Positions 1-9,323 of a DNA stretch of 64,000 bases are shown piece after piece; position 1 is the stretch's first letter, and each line of letters opens with the position of its first letter. Origin of the DNA: Methanosphaera sp. ISO3-F5 (GTDB lineage Archaea > Methanobacteriota > Methanobacteria > Methanobacteriales > Methanobacteriaceae); assembly GCF_034480035.2 (NCBI RefSeq), contig NZ_CP118753.2:1645426-1709425 (forward strand), given 5' to 3'. The notes beneath the pieces are model-generated. The model was not told the DNA's origin, did not search any database, and saw only the letters and a program-made list of their open reading frames with translations. A program made the translations under genes and the position numbers.

Positions 1-359
1 GTTCTATTATTGATAAGGTTGAGCTTGATGATAAGGTTGGTGTTTGTTTAGATACTTGTCATGTTTTTGATGCTGGTTATGATATTAAGGATGATTTGGA
101 TGGTGTTCTTGATGAGTTTGATTCTGTTGTTGGTCTTGATAGGTTGAGGGCTGTTCATTTGAATGATAGTATGTTTGGTTTGGGTAGTCATAAGGATAGG
201 CATGAAAAGATTGGTTGTGGTTTGTTGGGTTTGGATGCTATTGTTGATATTATTAATCATAGGTGTTTGAGGGATCTTCCTTTTTATTTGGAAACTCCTA
301 ATGATGTGGATGGTTATAGGGAGGAGATTAGTTTGTTAAGAGGATTGTATGTTGATTAA
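1..359 (+). CDS. nfo: endonuclease IV, C-terminal part (5' end outside window)
   Basis: This is the 3' part of an AP endonuclease of the endonuclease IV family, which cuts DNA 5' to abasic sites in base excision repair. The reading frame is open from base 3 with no start, so the gene begins upstream of the window. Visible family motifs are [14 protein letters not shown], with its metal-ligand His and Asp, and [11 protein letters not shown], which carries further zinc ligands, followed by the usual PFYLETPND near the C-terminus. The end is intact (TAA at 357-359). It converges on the small leftward gene at 376-501, leaving only 16 bases between the two stops. Confidence 0.93.
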   Translation, partial: SIIDKVELDDKVGVCLDTCHVFDAGYDIKDDLDGVLDEFDSVVGLDRLRAVHLNDSMFGLGSHKDRHEKIGCGLLGLDAIVDIINHRCLRDLPFYLETPNDVDGYREEISLLRGLYVD

Positions 360-375
360 TCCTCTTATTCTTTTT

Positions 376-501
376 TTAGTTGTGTTTTGGTTTGTATATT
401 GGTTTTAGTTCGTATATGTGTAAGTAAAACATGATTGGTATCATGATGAATATTGCACTTATTTTTATTATGTTGTTTTTTATTGTGTTTATTATTTTCA
501 T
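376..501 (-). CDS. 41-residue single-pass membrane protein behind a CsoR-like operator
   Basis: A short leftward reading frame (ATG at 501, TAA at 378-376) encodes 41 residues. Residues about 10-30 form one hydrophobic helix (IIKISAIFIMIPIMFYLHIY) with two internal Met and a His, followed by a basic tail ending KPKHN. A GGTGAT ribosome binding site sits at 506-511, four bases before the ATG. Further upstream lie a CsoR-like palindrome (536-549) and a consensus TATA box (571-578), all oriented for this frame. These signals make a real gene likely. I recognise no family. The Met/His content and operator suggest a role in copper or metal stress, but that is inference. The csoR gene lies just upstream on the same strand with its own signals. 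Confidence 0.62.
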   Translation of the reverse strand: MKIINTIKNNIIKISAIFIMIPIMFYLHIYELKPIYKPKHN

Positions 502-535
502 GATTATCACCACGTTATTATAATAATTATACCTG

Positions 536-578
536 TACCCCTATGGGTATAATTGATTATGTCACAATACTATATAAA
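536..578 (-). promoter_or_regulatory. TATA box plus CsoR-type operator for the 41-residue gene
   Basis: On the minus strand TTTATATA (571-578) is an archaeal TATA consensus. TACCCCTATGGGTA (plus strand 536-549) is a 14-bp palindrome with TACCC/GGGTA arms. It lies where transcription would start, about 25 bases past the TATA box, so a bound repressor would block initiation. GC-rich centres with TA ends are typical of CsoR/RcnR-family operators. A CsoR-family gene lies at 630-902. Confidence 0.6.
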
Positions 579-629
579 GGTTCCCACGAAAAAACAAAAA
601 AATGCAAAAAAATAATACAAAAAAAGTAA

Positions 630-902
630 TTAAATTCTTGAATAATAATCAATTATCCTAGACAAATCCTGGATAGCCTCAGAACTATCACCCTTATCAA
701 TAGCATCCTTAACACAATGATTCATATGCCCCTCCAAGATAATACTACCAACCCTATTCAATGCAGACTTAGCAGCATTAACCTGCATAAGAACATCCTC
801 ACAAGGAACATCCTGCTCAATCATACGATCAATAGCAGCAACCTGACCCTCAATCTTTCTTAAACGTCTATGTAAATTATCAGAATCCATACATTGTTTC
901 AT
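630..902 (-). CDS. csoR: CsoR/RcnR-family (DUF156) copper-type transcriptional repressor
   Basis: A 90-residue all-helical repressor of the CsoR/RcnR/FrmR family. The frame extends to a GTG at 914, but the ATG at 902 is preferred because GTGGTG lies just before it and the protein then starts MKQCMDSDN, as is usual for the family. The family signature NLHRRLRKIEGQ is present. C34, H59 and C63 match the Cu(I)-binding Cys-His-Cys set of CsoR rather than the nickel set of RcnR; H62 and C4 are extra possible ligands. It is the last gene of the leftward egsA-UPF0179-rpiA-csoR run. A CsoR-like palindrome 80 bases beyond its stop suggests it controls the small membrane gene there. The copper assignment rests on these residues only. 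Confidence 0.88.
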   Translation of the reverse strand: MKQCMDSDNLHRRLRKIEGQVAAIDRMIEQDVPCEDVLMQVNAAKSALNRVGSIILEGHMNHCVKDAIDKGDSSEAIQDLSRIIDYYSRI

Positions 903-915
903 AAATAACACCACA

Positions 916-1599
916 CTACTTTTCTATAACTTCATTACCAGAATCCCTACCAACAATAACCTTATCAGCAATACCAGAGAAAATACCATTCTCAAGAACA
1001 CCAGGAATAGTATTTAATTCTATTTCAAGTTCATAAGGATTTTCAATATTATCAAACTTAGTATCTAAAACAAAATTACCATTATCTGTAATAACAGGAC
1101 CATCCTTCTGAATACCCATACGAACTTCAGGCTTACCACCCAACTCCATAACAGCATTCTTAACCAATCTTAAAGATTCAGGAATAATCTCAATAGGTAC
1201 GGGGAATGCACCTAACTTTTCAACAACTTTACTACCATCAACTATGACAACAAATTCATCAGCAGAACTATCCACTAATTTCTCAATGGTATGAGCAGCA
1301 CCTCCACCCTTAATCAAATCAAGATTAGAATCCACTTCATCAGCACCATCAACAGCAATATCAATATCATGCTCATCAAGAGTAGTGATTTTTATACCAG
1401 ACTCCCTTGCCAATAATGTAGACTGGAAAGAAGTAGGTATTCCAAGTATTTCCAATCCCTCATTCTTCACACGTTCACCCAAATATCTTATAAAATGATG
1501 AGTTGTTGAACCAGTACCTAATCCAACAACCTGACCATCCTTAATTAATTCAGATGCTTCTTTACCAACATTTTCTTTCAATATATTACTATCAACCAT
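916..1599 (-). CDS. rpiA: ribose-5-phosphate isomerase A
   Basis: Interconverts ribose 5-phosphate and ribulose 5-phosphate, supplying ribose for nucleotides. Archaeal methanogens use it with the ribulose monophosphate pathway. Motifs seen: [11 protein letters not shown] near the N-terminus (phosphate loop), DGADEVD (catalytic region) and IKGGGAAH. At 227 residues it has the normal family length. A GTG at 1608 is possible, but AGGTGA at 1605-1610 is well placed for the ATG at 1599. It lies between UPF0179 and csoR with almost no spacing, so all are probably one transcript. Confidence 0.95.
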   Translation of the reverse strand: MVDSNILKENVGKEASELIKDGQVVGLGTGSTTHHFIRYLGERVKNEGLEILGIPTSFQSTLLARESGIKITTLDEHDIDIAVDGADEVDSNLDLIKGGGAAHTIEKLVDSSADEFVVIVDGSKVVEKLGAFPVPIEIIPESLRLVKNAVMELGGKPEVRMGIQKDGPVITDNGNFVLDTKFDNIENPYELEIELNTIPGVLENGIFSGIADKVIVGRDSGNEVIEK

Positions 1600-1608
1600 T
1601 GTATTCAC

Positions 1609-2031
1609 CTAATGACTTAATATGACCTCAGTTAAGCTATTTCCATTTTTACAATTAACTTCAGGACCAATCTCTTCTATTTGACACTTATCATCATTAT
1701 ATAAACCTTCAGGATGACAAATATCATAGTTATCACATTCATCCTCACAATCAGGCTTTCGGAAAATTATTGTAGAACCTTTATAAGCTTTTTTAGATTC
1801 GACAACAGCCCTTATTGTAGCTGGTTCTACCTCTATTGTTTGAACTGTACCATCCTTATGTAAAGGACATTTATGGGTTACTCTTTTAACATTAGTAATC
1901 ATATATTTACGTCCTTCTTCCAGATTAAGACAAGTTCTCTTAAATCTACATGATTCACATTTTTTTGAACCACCATTATACGTGAAAACCAATCCTTTTT
2001 TTGCTAAACTTGTACCTATTAATGTAATCAT
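1609..2031 (-). CDS. UPF0179 family cysteine-rich protein
   Basis: A 140-residue protein of the archaeal UPF0179 family, recognised by the N-terminus MITLIGTSLAKKGLVF and the motif CESCRFKRTCLNLEEGRKY. It has nine Cys in pairs (CESC, CEDECDNYDIC and others), suggesting zinc or iron-sulfur binding. No function is established to my knowledge. The start has a strong AGGAG ribosome binding site. It is 12 bases downstream of egsA and its stop lies within the ribosome binding site region of rpiA, so translation is probably coupled. Confidence 0.85.
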   Translation of the reverse strand: MITLIGTSLAKKGLVFTYNGGSKKCESCRFKRTCLNLEEGRKYMITNVKRVTHKCPLHKDGTVQTIEVEPATIRAVVESKKAYKGSTIIFRKPDCEDECDNYDICHPEGLYNDDKCQIEEIGPEVNCKNGNSLTEVILSH

Positions 2032-2043
2032 AAAACCTTTCTC

Positions 2044-3090
2044 CTAATCTATTACTCCCGTTTTTAAAGCAATGTTCAATGCCGCTTCTTTTGTTAATCC
2101 CCTATCACCCAGTATGGTATATCTTGATTTACGTATGTTATGTGCCTGTGTTAATGCTTCAATAATGTATTCTTCCTTTATTCCTAATTCTTTAGCGTTT
2201 GTAGGTGCATTAACCTGTTTTAAAACAGAACGTATCTTCTTCCAATCGCCACCCTGTAAATACATCATCAGTATAGTGCCTACACCACATTGTTCTCCAT
2301 GCAATGCAGGTTTTGGAGCTATTTTATCCAAAGCATGACTGAATTTATGTTCTGATCCACTAGCTGGCCTACTGCTTCTAGCAATACTTATAGCCATACC
2401 ACTACTGATTAATCCTTTCACAACTATCCCTGCACTTTCCGGATGTCTAGGTTGAATATTGTTTGCCTGTTCAATCAGTAACTTTGCGGTCATTAATGAT
2501 AAAGCAGCTGCTGAGTCACTGAATGGTTCATTTATCAGTTTATATGCTAATTTCCAATCTTCCACTGCTGTAAAGTTTGAAATTATATCTGCAAATCCTG
2601 CTGCTGTGAATTTATAAGGAGCATTAGATATTATCTGTGTATCAGCAACTAGTGCAAATGGAGCATTAACTTCTTTTGAAACGTTATCATGCTCATTTTT
2701 TATTGATGCACGTGGTGAAACTAGACCGTCATGAGCTGCAGTAGTAGGAATGCTTATTAATGGAATTTGGTTTCTTGTTGATGCTACTTTTGCAACATCA
2801 TTTACTTTTCCTCCACCTACTGCAATTATTGCGTTTGATTCTTTTGAAATGTTTGTTACTTTTTCTACTGAATCTTCGGTGGCTGTTGTTACAATTACTA
2901 CTGTGACATTGTATTTTTTATCTTCTAAAATATCTATTACTTGGTTACCTGCAATTTTTTTTGTAGTGTTTCCTGTTACTAGTGTGATATTTTCTCCAGA
3001 TAACAATGTATCACATACATCACCGATTTCTGTTATTATACCTGGTCCTGTATGTATTTCGCGAGGTAATTGTACGTTTCTGAAATCCAT
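2044..3090 (-). CDS. egsA: sn-glycerol-1-phosphate dehydrogenase
   Basis: Reduces dihydroxyacetone phosphate to sn-glycerol-1-phosphate, the defining stereochemical step of archaeal ether lipids. The 348-residue protein carries the NAD-binding GGGKVNDVAK motif, the region IPTTAAHDGLVSPRAS with a metal-ligand Asp, and the His-containing GSEHKFSHALD and HGEQCGVG motifs that complete the zinc site. A longer frame starts at 3105, but ATG 3090 follows a GGTAGGA ribosome binding site and gives the usual MDFRNVQLPREI start. An A/T-rich TATA element on the minus strand lies near 3140-3152. It is the first gene of a leftward run ending with csoR. Confidence 0.95.
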   Translation of the reverse strand: MDFRNVQLPREIHTGPGIITEIGDVCDTLLSGENITLVTGNTTKKIAGNQVIDILEDKKYNVTVVIVTTATEDSVEKVTNISKESNAIIAVGGGKVNDVAKVASTRNQIPLISIPTTAAHDGLVSPRASIKNEHDNVSKEVNAPFALVADTQIISNAPYKFTAAGFADIISNFTAVEDWKLAYKLINEPFSDSAAALSLMTAKLLIEQANNIQPRHPESAGIVVKGLISSGMAISIARSSRPASGSEHKFSHALDKIAPKPALHGEQCGVGTILMMYLQGGDWKKIRSVLKQVNAPTNAKELGIKEEYIIEALTQAHNIRKSRYTILGDRGLTKEAALNIALKTGVID

Positions 3091-3105
3091 TTTGTTTCCT
3101 ACCAT

Positions 3106-3726
3106 TATTATTTTGTATTTGTTATAAAAATGATAATGATATTTATATAATTCATCACATATTAATTTATTTTTAAATATTATTGGTAATATTATGTGCT
3201 TGATTTCAACATATGTGTTGTTATTCTTTGGTAATTAGGTTATTGATGTTTAATTGATATTAAAAAGAGTAATAAATTATTAATTAATAATAATAAAGAA
3301 AAATAAGTTACACTATGAATATTTATTGTTTAAGAGTATTTAAAGTTAACTAATAACGAATTTAGGTACGACTAAAAAAAGTGGCTAAAATAGATAAAAT
3401 CCACCAAAAATTAACCAAAATCAACTAAATTATAATAAAATTGAAAAAAAATAAAAAATACATTAAAAAACTTAAGTCAAATTAAGAAAAAAATTAAATC
3501 ATTTAAATAGTGGTACAAATAAAAGTGTGTAATAGAGGAGGAACAAATTTAGTTAAGTTATATGTGTACCCACAACAAAACAATAACATCTACAACAGTA
3601 GAATAAAAAATACACTCGTACACAAAACAATAACAATAAATTGATGAAAATCAAAAATTATTGAAAAATTCATAACCATAACAAAAATTTGACCCTCGGT
3701 ATTATTTAATTTGGAGGCTAATTAAA
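3106..3726. other. intergenic region with divergent promoters and long aqpM leader
   Basis: No convincing gene in 620 bases. The left end carries the minus-strand promoter of egsA. TTTAAATA at 3502-3509 is a plausible rightward TATA box. A transcript from it would start near 3531 and have a leader of about 195 bases before aqpM. The leader contains GAGGAGG at 3535-3541 followed only by tiny frames (14 and about 26 codons), so a leader peptide cannot be shown. Confidence 0.5.
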
Positions 3727-4440
3727 ATGGCAAACATGATTCAAAAATTTTTAGCTGAATTAATAGGATCATTCATATTAGTATTCTTCGGTACAGCATC
3801 AGTTGTATTAGTACTACTAGTAAACGGTGGTCTTAGTATAGCAGCAATAACAATGGCTGACTGGATTGCAATTGGATTAGCATTCGGTCTAGCATTAACC
3901 GTCGCAATATACGCATTAGGTCCCGTATCTGGTGCACACTTCAACCCAGCAGTAACCATAGGACTATGGGCAGGTAAAAAATTCCCAACATCCGACCTAG
4001 TACCTTACCTAGCAGCACAATTCATAGGATCAATTATCGCATCCGCAGCATTAATTGCAATAGCAGGAGTAAAAATCGCATCAACAACAGGTGCACTCGG
4101 ATCAGTAGGTGACGTAGCAGGAATCGGTATAGTAGGAATTTTCATAGTAGAATTCTTAGGTACCGCACTATTAATGTACTGTATTATGGCAGCAGCCGTA
4201 GACGGAAAAGCACAAGATGCAGCATTAAGTATCGGTCTAGTACTAGCAGGTATCGTAGTAGCAATCGGTGGATTCTCCGGTTGTGGTATTAACCCTTCAA
4301 GGGTATTTGCACCTATGCTCATGAACACATTAGTAGGAACAGCAGCACCATGGGAACTATTCCCAGCATACCTCATTGCACCAATCATAGGAGCAATATT
4401 CGCAGTATACCTATATGACTACTTAAAAGTAGAAGCATAA
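3727..4440 (+). CDS. aqpM: aquaporin / glycerol facilitator family channel (AqpM-like)
   Basis: A 237-residue major intrinsic protein with six membrane helices and two half-helix pore loops. The first loop has the canonical HFNPAVT; the second reads GINPSRVFAP, so the usual NPA is NPS while the pore Arg is kept. Methanogen AqpM proteins pass water and small solutes such as glycerol, and possibly dissolved gases; substrate here is inferred from family. A strong GGAGG precedes the ATG. It stands alone with a long leader upstream and a palindromic terminator-like sequence downstream. Confidence 0.93.
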   Translation: MANMIQKFLAELIGSFILVFFGTASVVLVLLVNGGLSIAAITMADWIAIGLAFGLALTVAIYALGPVSGAHFNPAVTIGLWAGKKFPTSDLVPYLAAQFIGSIIASAALIAIAGVKIASTTGALGSVGDVAGIGIVGIFIVEFLGTALLMYCIMAAAVDGKAQDAALSIGLVLAGIVVAIGGFSGCGINPSRVFAPMLMNTLVGTAAPWELFPAYLIAPIIGAIFAVYLYDYLKVEA

Positions 4441-4447
4441 AATAAAT

Positions 4448-4485
4448 GTAATAATTAAATTATTACTCTTCTTAAACCCCCCTTT
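4448..4485 (+). terminator. palindrome plus C-run/T-run after aqpM
   Basis: A perfect A/T palindrome (4448-4466, GTAATAA arm pairing with TTATTAC) is followed by CCCCCC and TTTTT. Archaeal termination depends mainly on T-runs, so the role of the hairpin is uncertain. Confidence 0.5.
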
Positions 4486-4584
4486 TTATGACTAATTTTA
4501 AAAACAATACAATTATTCCTAAAAACTAATAAATTATAAAAATCAAAATTAATAAATAACAATAGCTTATTTTAGGGAATAAAT

Positions 4585-5085
4585 ATGATAACAGAAAAAA
4601 ATATAAAAAAATATGCCAGTACCGTATTATTAAACACCGTTGACGAATTATTTGACAACAAACAAGAATTAATCGATAATTTCTATAAGGAATTCATTAA
4701 AACCAACAAAAGAAACAAACATCTAAAAAACAACTACAAAGATAACGAAGTAATAGATGAACTAATCCTAGAAGAACTAGAAAAAAGTTTCACACAAAAC
4801 GACATTGGACGAGTACTACAATCCAATATGGTCCGAGAAAACGACAAAGCCATAGCCGACTTAGCAAACATCCTAGATGAAAAATTACGACCAATAGCAT
4901 ATGACCTAAGACTATTATTCAATGACAATAAAAAATATGATGAATTCAGAAAACTCGTCACAGAAAACCTCGTAGTATCAAACATGAACCTAAATACATC
5001 CACCGTAAAAGCCCTAAAAACAATGGGAATGAAAGGAATAGAAGTAGCAAAAATCATCCAACTAATAACAGAAATAGACAATTAA
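4585..5085 (+). CDS. hypothetical protein, lineage-restricted
   Basis: A 166-residue soluble, highly charged, helix-rich protein starting MITEKNIKKYASTVL with a weak GGG ribosome binding site. No signal peptide, membrane helix or Cys motif is visible. The C-terminal third (VKALKTMGMKGIEVAKIIQL) could be a small helical binding motif. I do not recognise the family. Codon use matches neighbouring genes and the frame is clean, so it is probably real. It stands between aqpM and the adhesin island and ends in a CCCCC-then-T sequence like aqpM. Confidence 0.65.
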   Translation: MITEKNIKKYASTVLLNTVDELFDNKQELIDNFYKEFIKTNKRNKHLKNNYKDNEVIDELILEELEKSFTQNDIGRVLQSNMVRENDKAIADLANILDEKLRPIAYDLRLLFNDNKKYDEFRKLVTENLVVSNMNLNTSTVKALKTMGMKGIEVAKIIQLITEIDN

Positions 5086-5233
5086 ACACTAAAAGAAAAA
5101 TAATTAAATAAAATATTACTCAAACCCCCATTCTCATTTTACTAACACAAATACATTTTACATACAATTAATCAACAGACAAAACTAATATTAACTCATC
5201 AATAGAACATAAGTTAAATTAAACCCACTTATC

Positions 5234-8200
5234 CTAAAAAAAAATAAATAAATTAGTGTAATCAGTTGTTATCGTGGTTTCGAGTGTTGCACTGTTGTTT
5301 GCTGCTGTTATGGTTATTGGTTTTTGTCCTGGTAGTTCAAAGGTAATATTTGCTTGATGGTTCTTGTTTTTGTTTAGTGTGTATGTTACTTTTAGTGTTA
5401 TTGTTTCTCCGATTTCTGGGTTGTTTTTTGTTTCTAGTTTTAGTTGTCCGGTTATTTTTTGTGCTTCTATTGTGTGTAGTTTTTGTGTATTTTCTATGTT
5501 TTCATCTGGTGAGTAGTACCATACTCTTACGTGGTGTGGTCCTATTTCCTGGTTGTTGTAGGTGAATGTTGTTGTATCTTGGTTTATTGTGATGTTTTTG
5601 TATAGTGTTCCATCTGAGTATACCTCAATGTATCCCTTGTTTAGTGGTGTGTTGGTTTTTTGGTCGGTTACGGTTATTGTGAATTGTGTGTTTTCTTCAT
5701 AGATGTAATTTTGGGGTGCGTTTATTGTTATTTTTGTAGGGTGTGTTGTACTTGTTTCTTCACTGACATATGGATTTTCATTTTCGTTTTTGTTGGTGTT
5801 GTTTGCTTGTATTGTATTTTCGGTAACTTCTAGTGTTACGTTTCCATAGAATGTGTTGTTGGTTATTGTGCATGGGTTGAATGTTACTCCTATTTTTCCT
5901 GGACCAAATGAATTATTTCTAATGGTTAGTCCACCGGTGCTTCCTGCTACTTCATATGCATCGTCCTTGTATTGTGTCATGATAAGGTACTTGTTACTGT
6001 TTTCTATGTAATTGTTTTCAACTGTAATATTGTCACCAATTACGCATACACTGTAGCATGTTGCACTTCCTACTTGTAGGTCTCGTCCCATTATCTTGTT
6101 ACCACGTATGGTGATGTTGTTGTTTCCGTATTTGTCGTTTACATCAACGTTGTATGTGGTTGCGTATACGAGGTTTCCTATGAATCCGCTTCCTACTACT
6201 GTGCTGTTTTCTAGCAGACAGTTTTGTGATGCTGCAAATACTACTGTACTTACTCCGTTGTTGTCTGTTGTGTTGAAGTATGAGTTTTTGATTGTGACAT
6301 TCTGGCTGTTACGGATACTGGTTGATCCACGACCCCAACCATAACCACTAGTACAATAAGAAGTAATATTATCAAATGTTATATCATGTGCTTCGGTTGT
6401 TACTATCATTGTATTCTCGAATTGTATGTCTGTGATGTTGGTTCCTGAACCTTCACTGGTAATTATGAATGAATAGTCAGGAAGTTCACTGGTTCCTTCA
6501 AGTTTAGGTGTTGAATAGAAACAGAAGAAAGCATCACCTGTAGTGGATAACATATTAACCGGTTTGGTTATGTTAAATGCATATCTTTCATTATCAAACT
6601 TACCATGTACATCAATAGTAGCACCATCCGGCACATTTTCATTCAACAATCCATTGGTTATATACATGTCAAAGTTATCAGGTGTAAGTATGATAGGTTC
6701 TGCAATTCTTATCTGTTTTGAAGCTGCACATCCAAAGTCATTGTAACATTCATATTCAACACTAACTTCCATAGTTTTTGCTATTGTAGAATCCACAGGT
6801 ATTGATATTGTTCCATCAGCATCAGTAATATACGTTTGTAAATTCCCATCAATTTGTACTTGAACATATTGACCAGATATACTGTTTCCTTCTACATCTT
6901 TAAGTAATACTGTGATATTTTCTTCTTCATTCAATGGTATGTAATCTGGTGAAATAACTAACTGACTACTTACAGGTTCCCGGTTATTGATATAAGTATT
7001 TTCATCATCTGTTGTGTCTTTTATCACCTCTTCTATAGTGCCTTCACCTAGGATTGCATTGTATTTGAATGTGTTGTTTATGTTGTCCACTTCTATGACG
7101 TATGCGTAGTCTTCGGTTAGTAGGAAGTTGTTTTCTACCAGTACATTTTTGGAGTTGTCTAATTTTAGTGCTTTTCCATTGGTTACAGCGATTGTATTAT
7201 TTGTTATAATGTTTCCTTCATTCATCCAATAAGTATATATTCCTACTGTAGTTGGTTTAATGTAATCAACACTATACTCTGAACCGTTTGAATTTCCATC
7301 TACATAGATTGCGTTGTTGTCCATGGTCGTGTTTATTCCGATTGCTCCTATACCCATAGGATAGTTACCAGTAAGGGTCATGTTGTTTCCTATAATTTGA
7401 GTGTTTACTCCACCATACAGTTCAAATGCATATGATTGACGAGCATCAGCTATAACAGTATTGTTAATATACCTGTTGTTTTCCATGGAACTAATACTTG
7501 CAACGTATTCTCCTCCACCATAACTGAAGTCCAGTATCAGACATCCATAAGCAACATCAGGATTACCTTGATCAGTCTGTTCAAAACCTGCAGAAACGTT
7601 AATCCTATTATCGTAGATGTAATTGTTTTTCATACCATTTCCTTCAATATTCACACCAGCAGAATAGTACACTGACTTGACTGTTATGTTGTTGTTGTAT
7701 ATCCTGTTTTGTGAAGCTCTAACGACAAAACCATAAGTGTACTGTGTACCAGTTACTATAACAGTATTGTTGTAGATGTTAAGATTATTTCCACGGACAT
7801 ATACTCCGTAAAGACTTCTGTGTGTTCCATCACTTAAAATACAGGATTCGGTAATGTTAAAACGGTTATTTCTCAGGGTTGAATAAAATCCGGTAATCCA
7901 CACACCAATTCCTTTTGGAAGATCGGTGTCCATCCATGCTACCTGGCTGCTTGGAAGGTAGGCATTGATTGTACAGTTTTCAACAACACTGTTTTGTCCA
8001 CCAATATATAATGGAGAACTGGTTCCTTTGCTGGTGATGTTAGCATTTATTATACAATTTCTAGCAGTAGTGTATTCTCCACTAAGATTTAAAGCAATGG
8101 CTGGGGTGTTACCTGAAGCATTAAGGTTGATTGTACAGTTTTCAACAGTAGTATTTGCTCCAACAGTAAGTACATTTACACTAGAGTCACGTTGAGAATC

Positions 8201-8803
8201 AACATTAATGGTAACATGATTTAAACCAACCATGCTGGGAATATTCACGTAATCTCCGGTATAATCCTTATCATAATTCAGTACACTATCTTCCAACTCC
8301 AGTGATTTCAGATTACCTTTACTTAATTGTAGGTTTATATTATTAATTGTTCCAGATATTGTTAGAGTGTCATTTCTGTATTTGTTATTGTAGAAGTTGT
8401 TTATTGCTAATTGTTTGGCCTCTGCCGGCAGGTATGTGAAGTTTACCGTGTAATTGTTTCCAGGTACAAAATATGCTTGTTTTAGTGTGACCTTTCCTGC
8501 ACTGTTTATAGATATATAATCGTTGTAATTGTCTTCTGTTATTGTAGTTACATTATTATTAGCATTACCCTTAACCGTGATATTCTTCTTTTTAATACCT
8601 TTTGTGTTTATACATTCTTCTTTTTCCTTATTAATGTCTTTATCATTTTTTTCAATCAATACATTATTATCATAGGAATATGTGTCCTCTATTGTATGTT
8701 GAGTATCCTGTCGGGTAATGTTAGTATCATCGGCAGCTGCACATACAGACAATGAGAATAATAGTATTGCAAGAAATATGATGAAATATTTAATTTTATT
8801 CAT
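5234..8803 (-). CDS. adhesin-like surface protein, C-terminally truncated
   Basis: A 1189-residue exported protein. The signal peptide is MNKIKYFIIFLAILLF plus SLSVCAAADD, with a GGTGG ribosome binding site at 8812-8816. Long right-handed parallel beta-helix stretches of Asn/Thr-rich turns follow (residues about 100-1000, NosD/pectate-lyase-like). Then comes a module with GRGSTSIRNS and GNLVYATTYN shared with the gene at 15017-20728, and finally a beta-sandwich block (about 1030-1180). The paralogue continues from this block into nine Ig-like repeats. Here the match stops after TTITTDY and the frame ends at once with TNLFIFF and a TAG. The Ig repeats that probably hold such proteins to the wall are missing, so it may be shed, non-functional or a recombination donor. 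Confidence 0.8.
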   Translation of the reverse strand: MNKIKYFIIFLAILLFSLSVCAAADDTNITRQDTQHTIEDTYSYDNNVLIEKNDKDINKEKEECINTKGIKKKNITVKGNANNNVTTITEDNYNDYISINSAGKVTLKQAYFVPGNNYTVNFTYLPAEAKQLAINNFYNNKYRNDTLTISGTINNINLQLSKGNLKSLELEDSVLNYDKDYTGDYVNIPSMVGLNHVTINVDSQRDSSVNVLTVGANTTVENCTINLNASGNTPAIALNLSGEYTTARNCIINANITSKGTSSPLYIGGQNSVVENCTINAYLPSSQVAWMDTDLPKGIGVWITGFYSTLRNNRFNITESCILSDGTHRSLYGVYVRGNNLNIYNNTVIVTGTQYTYGFVVRASQNRIYNNNITVKSVYYSAGVNIEGNGMKNNYIYDNRINVSAGFEQTDQGNPDVAYGCLILDFSYGGGEYVASISSMENNRYINNTVIADARQSYAFELYGGVNTQIIGNNMTLTGNYPMGIGAIGINTTMDNNAIYVDGNSNGSEYSVDYIKPTTVGIYTYWMNEGNIITNNTIAVTNGKALKLDNSKNVLVENNFLLTEDYAYVIEVDNINNTFKYNAILGEGTIEEVIKDTTDDENTYINNREPVSSQLVISPDYIPLNEEENITVLLKDVEGNSISGQYVQVQIDGNLQTYITDADGTISIPVDSTIAKTMEVSVEYECYNDFGCAASKQIRIAEPIILTPDNFDMYITNGLLNENVPDGATIDVHGKFDNERYAFNITKPVNMLSTTGDAFFCFYSTPKLEGTSELPDYSFIITSEGSGTNITDIQFENTMIVTTEAHDITFDNITSYCTSGYGWGRGSTSIRNSQNVTIKNSYFNTTDNNGVSTVVFAASQNCLLENSTVVGSGFIGNLVYATTYNVDVNDKYGNNNITIRGNKIMGRDLQVGSATCYSVCVIGDNITVENNYIENSNKYLIMTQYKDDAYEVAGSTGGLTIRNNSFGPGKIGVTFNPCTITNNTFYGNVTLEVTENTIQANNTNKNENENPYVSEETSTTHPTKITINAPQNYIYEENTQFTITVTDQKTNTPLNKGYIEVYSDGTLYKNITINQDTTTFTYNNQEIGPHHVRVWYYSPDENIENTQKLHTIEAQKITGQLKLETKNNPEIGETITLKVTYTLNKNKNHQANITFELPGQKPITITAANNSATLETTITTDYTNLFIFF

Positions 8804-9302
8804 ATTACCGTTCCACCTGGTCTTTATACATATTATAACTTACCAACCATAAAAAAAAAATGATAATAAAAAAAAATTCCTTATTAAAAAAAATGGGAAA
8901 ATAATAACATCTAAAAAAAAAATATGATATAATTACCTATTTTATAATAAAATTTTTTGAATTTAATTTAGTTATCATTAAATCATCATATGGTTAATAA
9001 ATTAATATTTTAACTAAATTTATTAGAGAAAAATAATTATATCACTCCAAATTTAATTTTTATTGAATATTTGTTTATAAAAAGAGTTGTCATTATTTCT
9101 ATTTTCTTATAGATTAAAAAAATACTAATTAGATTATATATCTTAGTTTGATATTATACTAATTAATATATCTCTTTTTACAATAAACATATATTTGAAA
9201 ATTATCATATATACAAATATTGATTTTAAAACAAGCATTTTTAAATAAATTTGAAAAAAATAAAAGAATGTTATAATTTAGAATCAATTAAAAATTTTAA
9301 TA
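8804..9302. other. divergent promoter region between two adhesin genes
   Basis: About 500 bases of very A/T-rich DNA between divergent adhesin genes. It contains the leftward gene's GGTGG site and several TATA-like stretches in both directions. No reading frame of note, RNA gene or clear palindrome is seen. Confidence 0.5.
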
Positions 9303-9323
9303 ATGATTTATATGCAGATAAAC

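Noticed and set aside
3557-3640. Leader peptide before aqpM (14 or about 26 codons)
   Set aside because: The GGAGG is about 20 bases from either start and the products show no recognisable feature.
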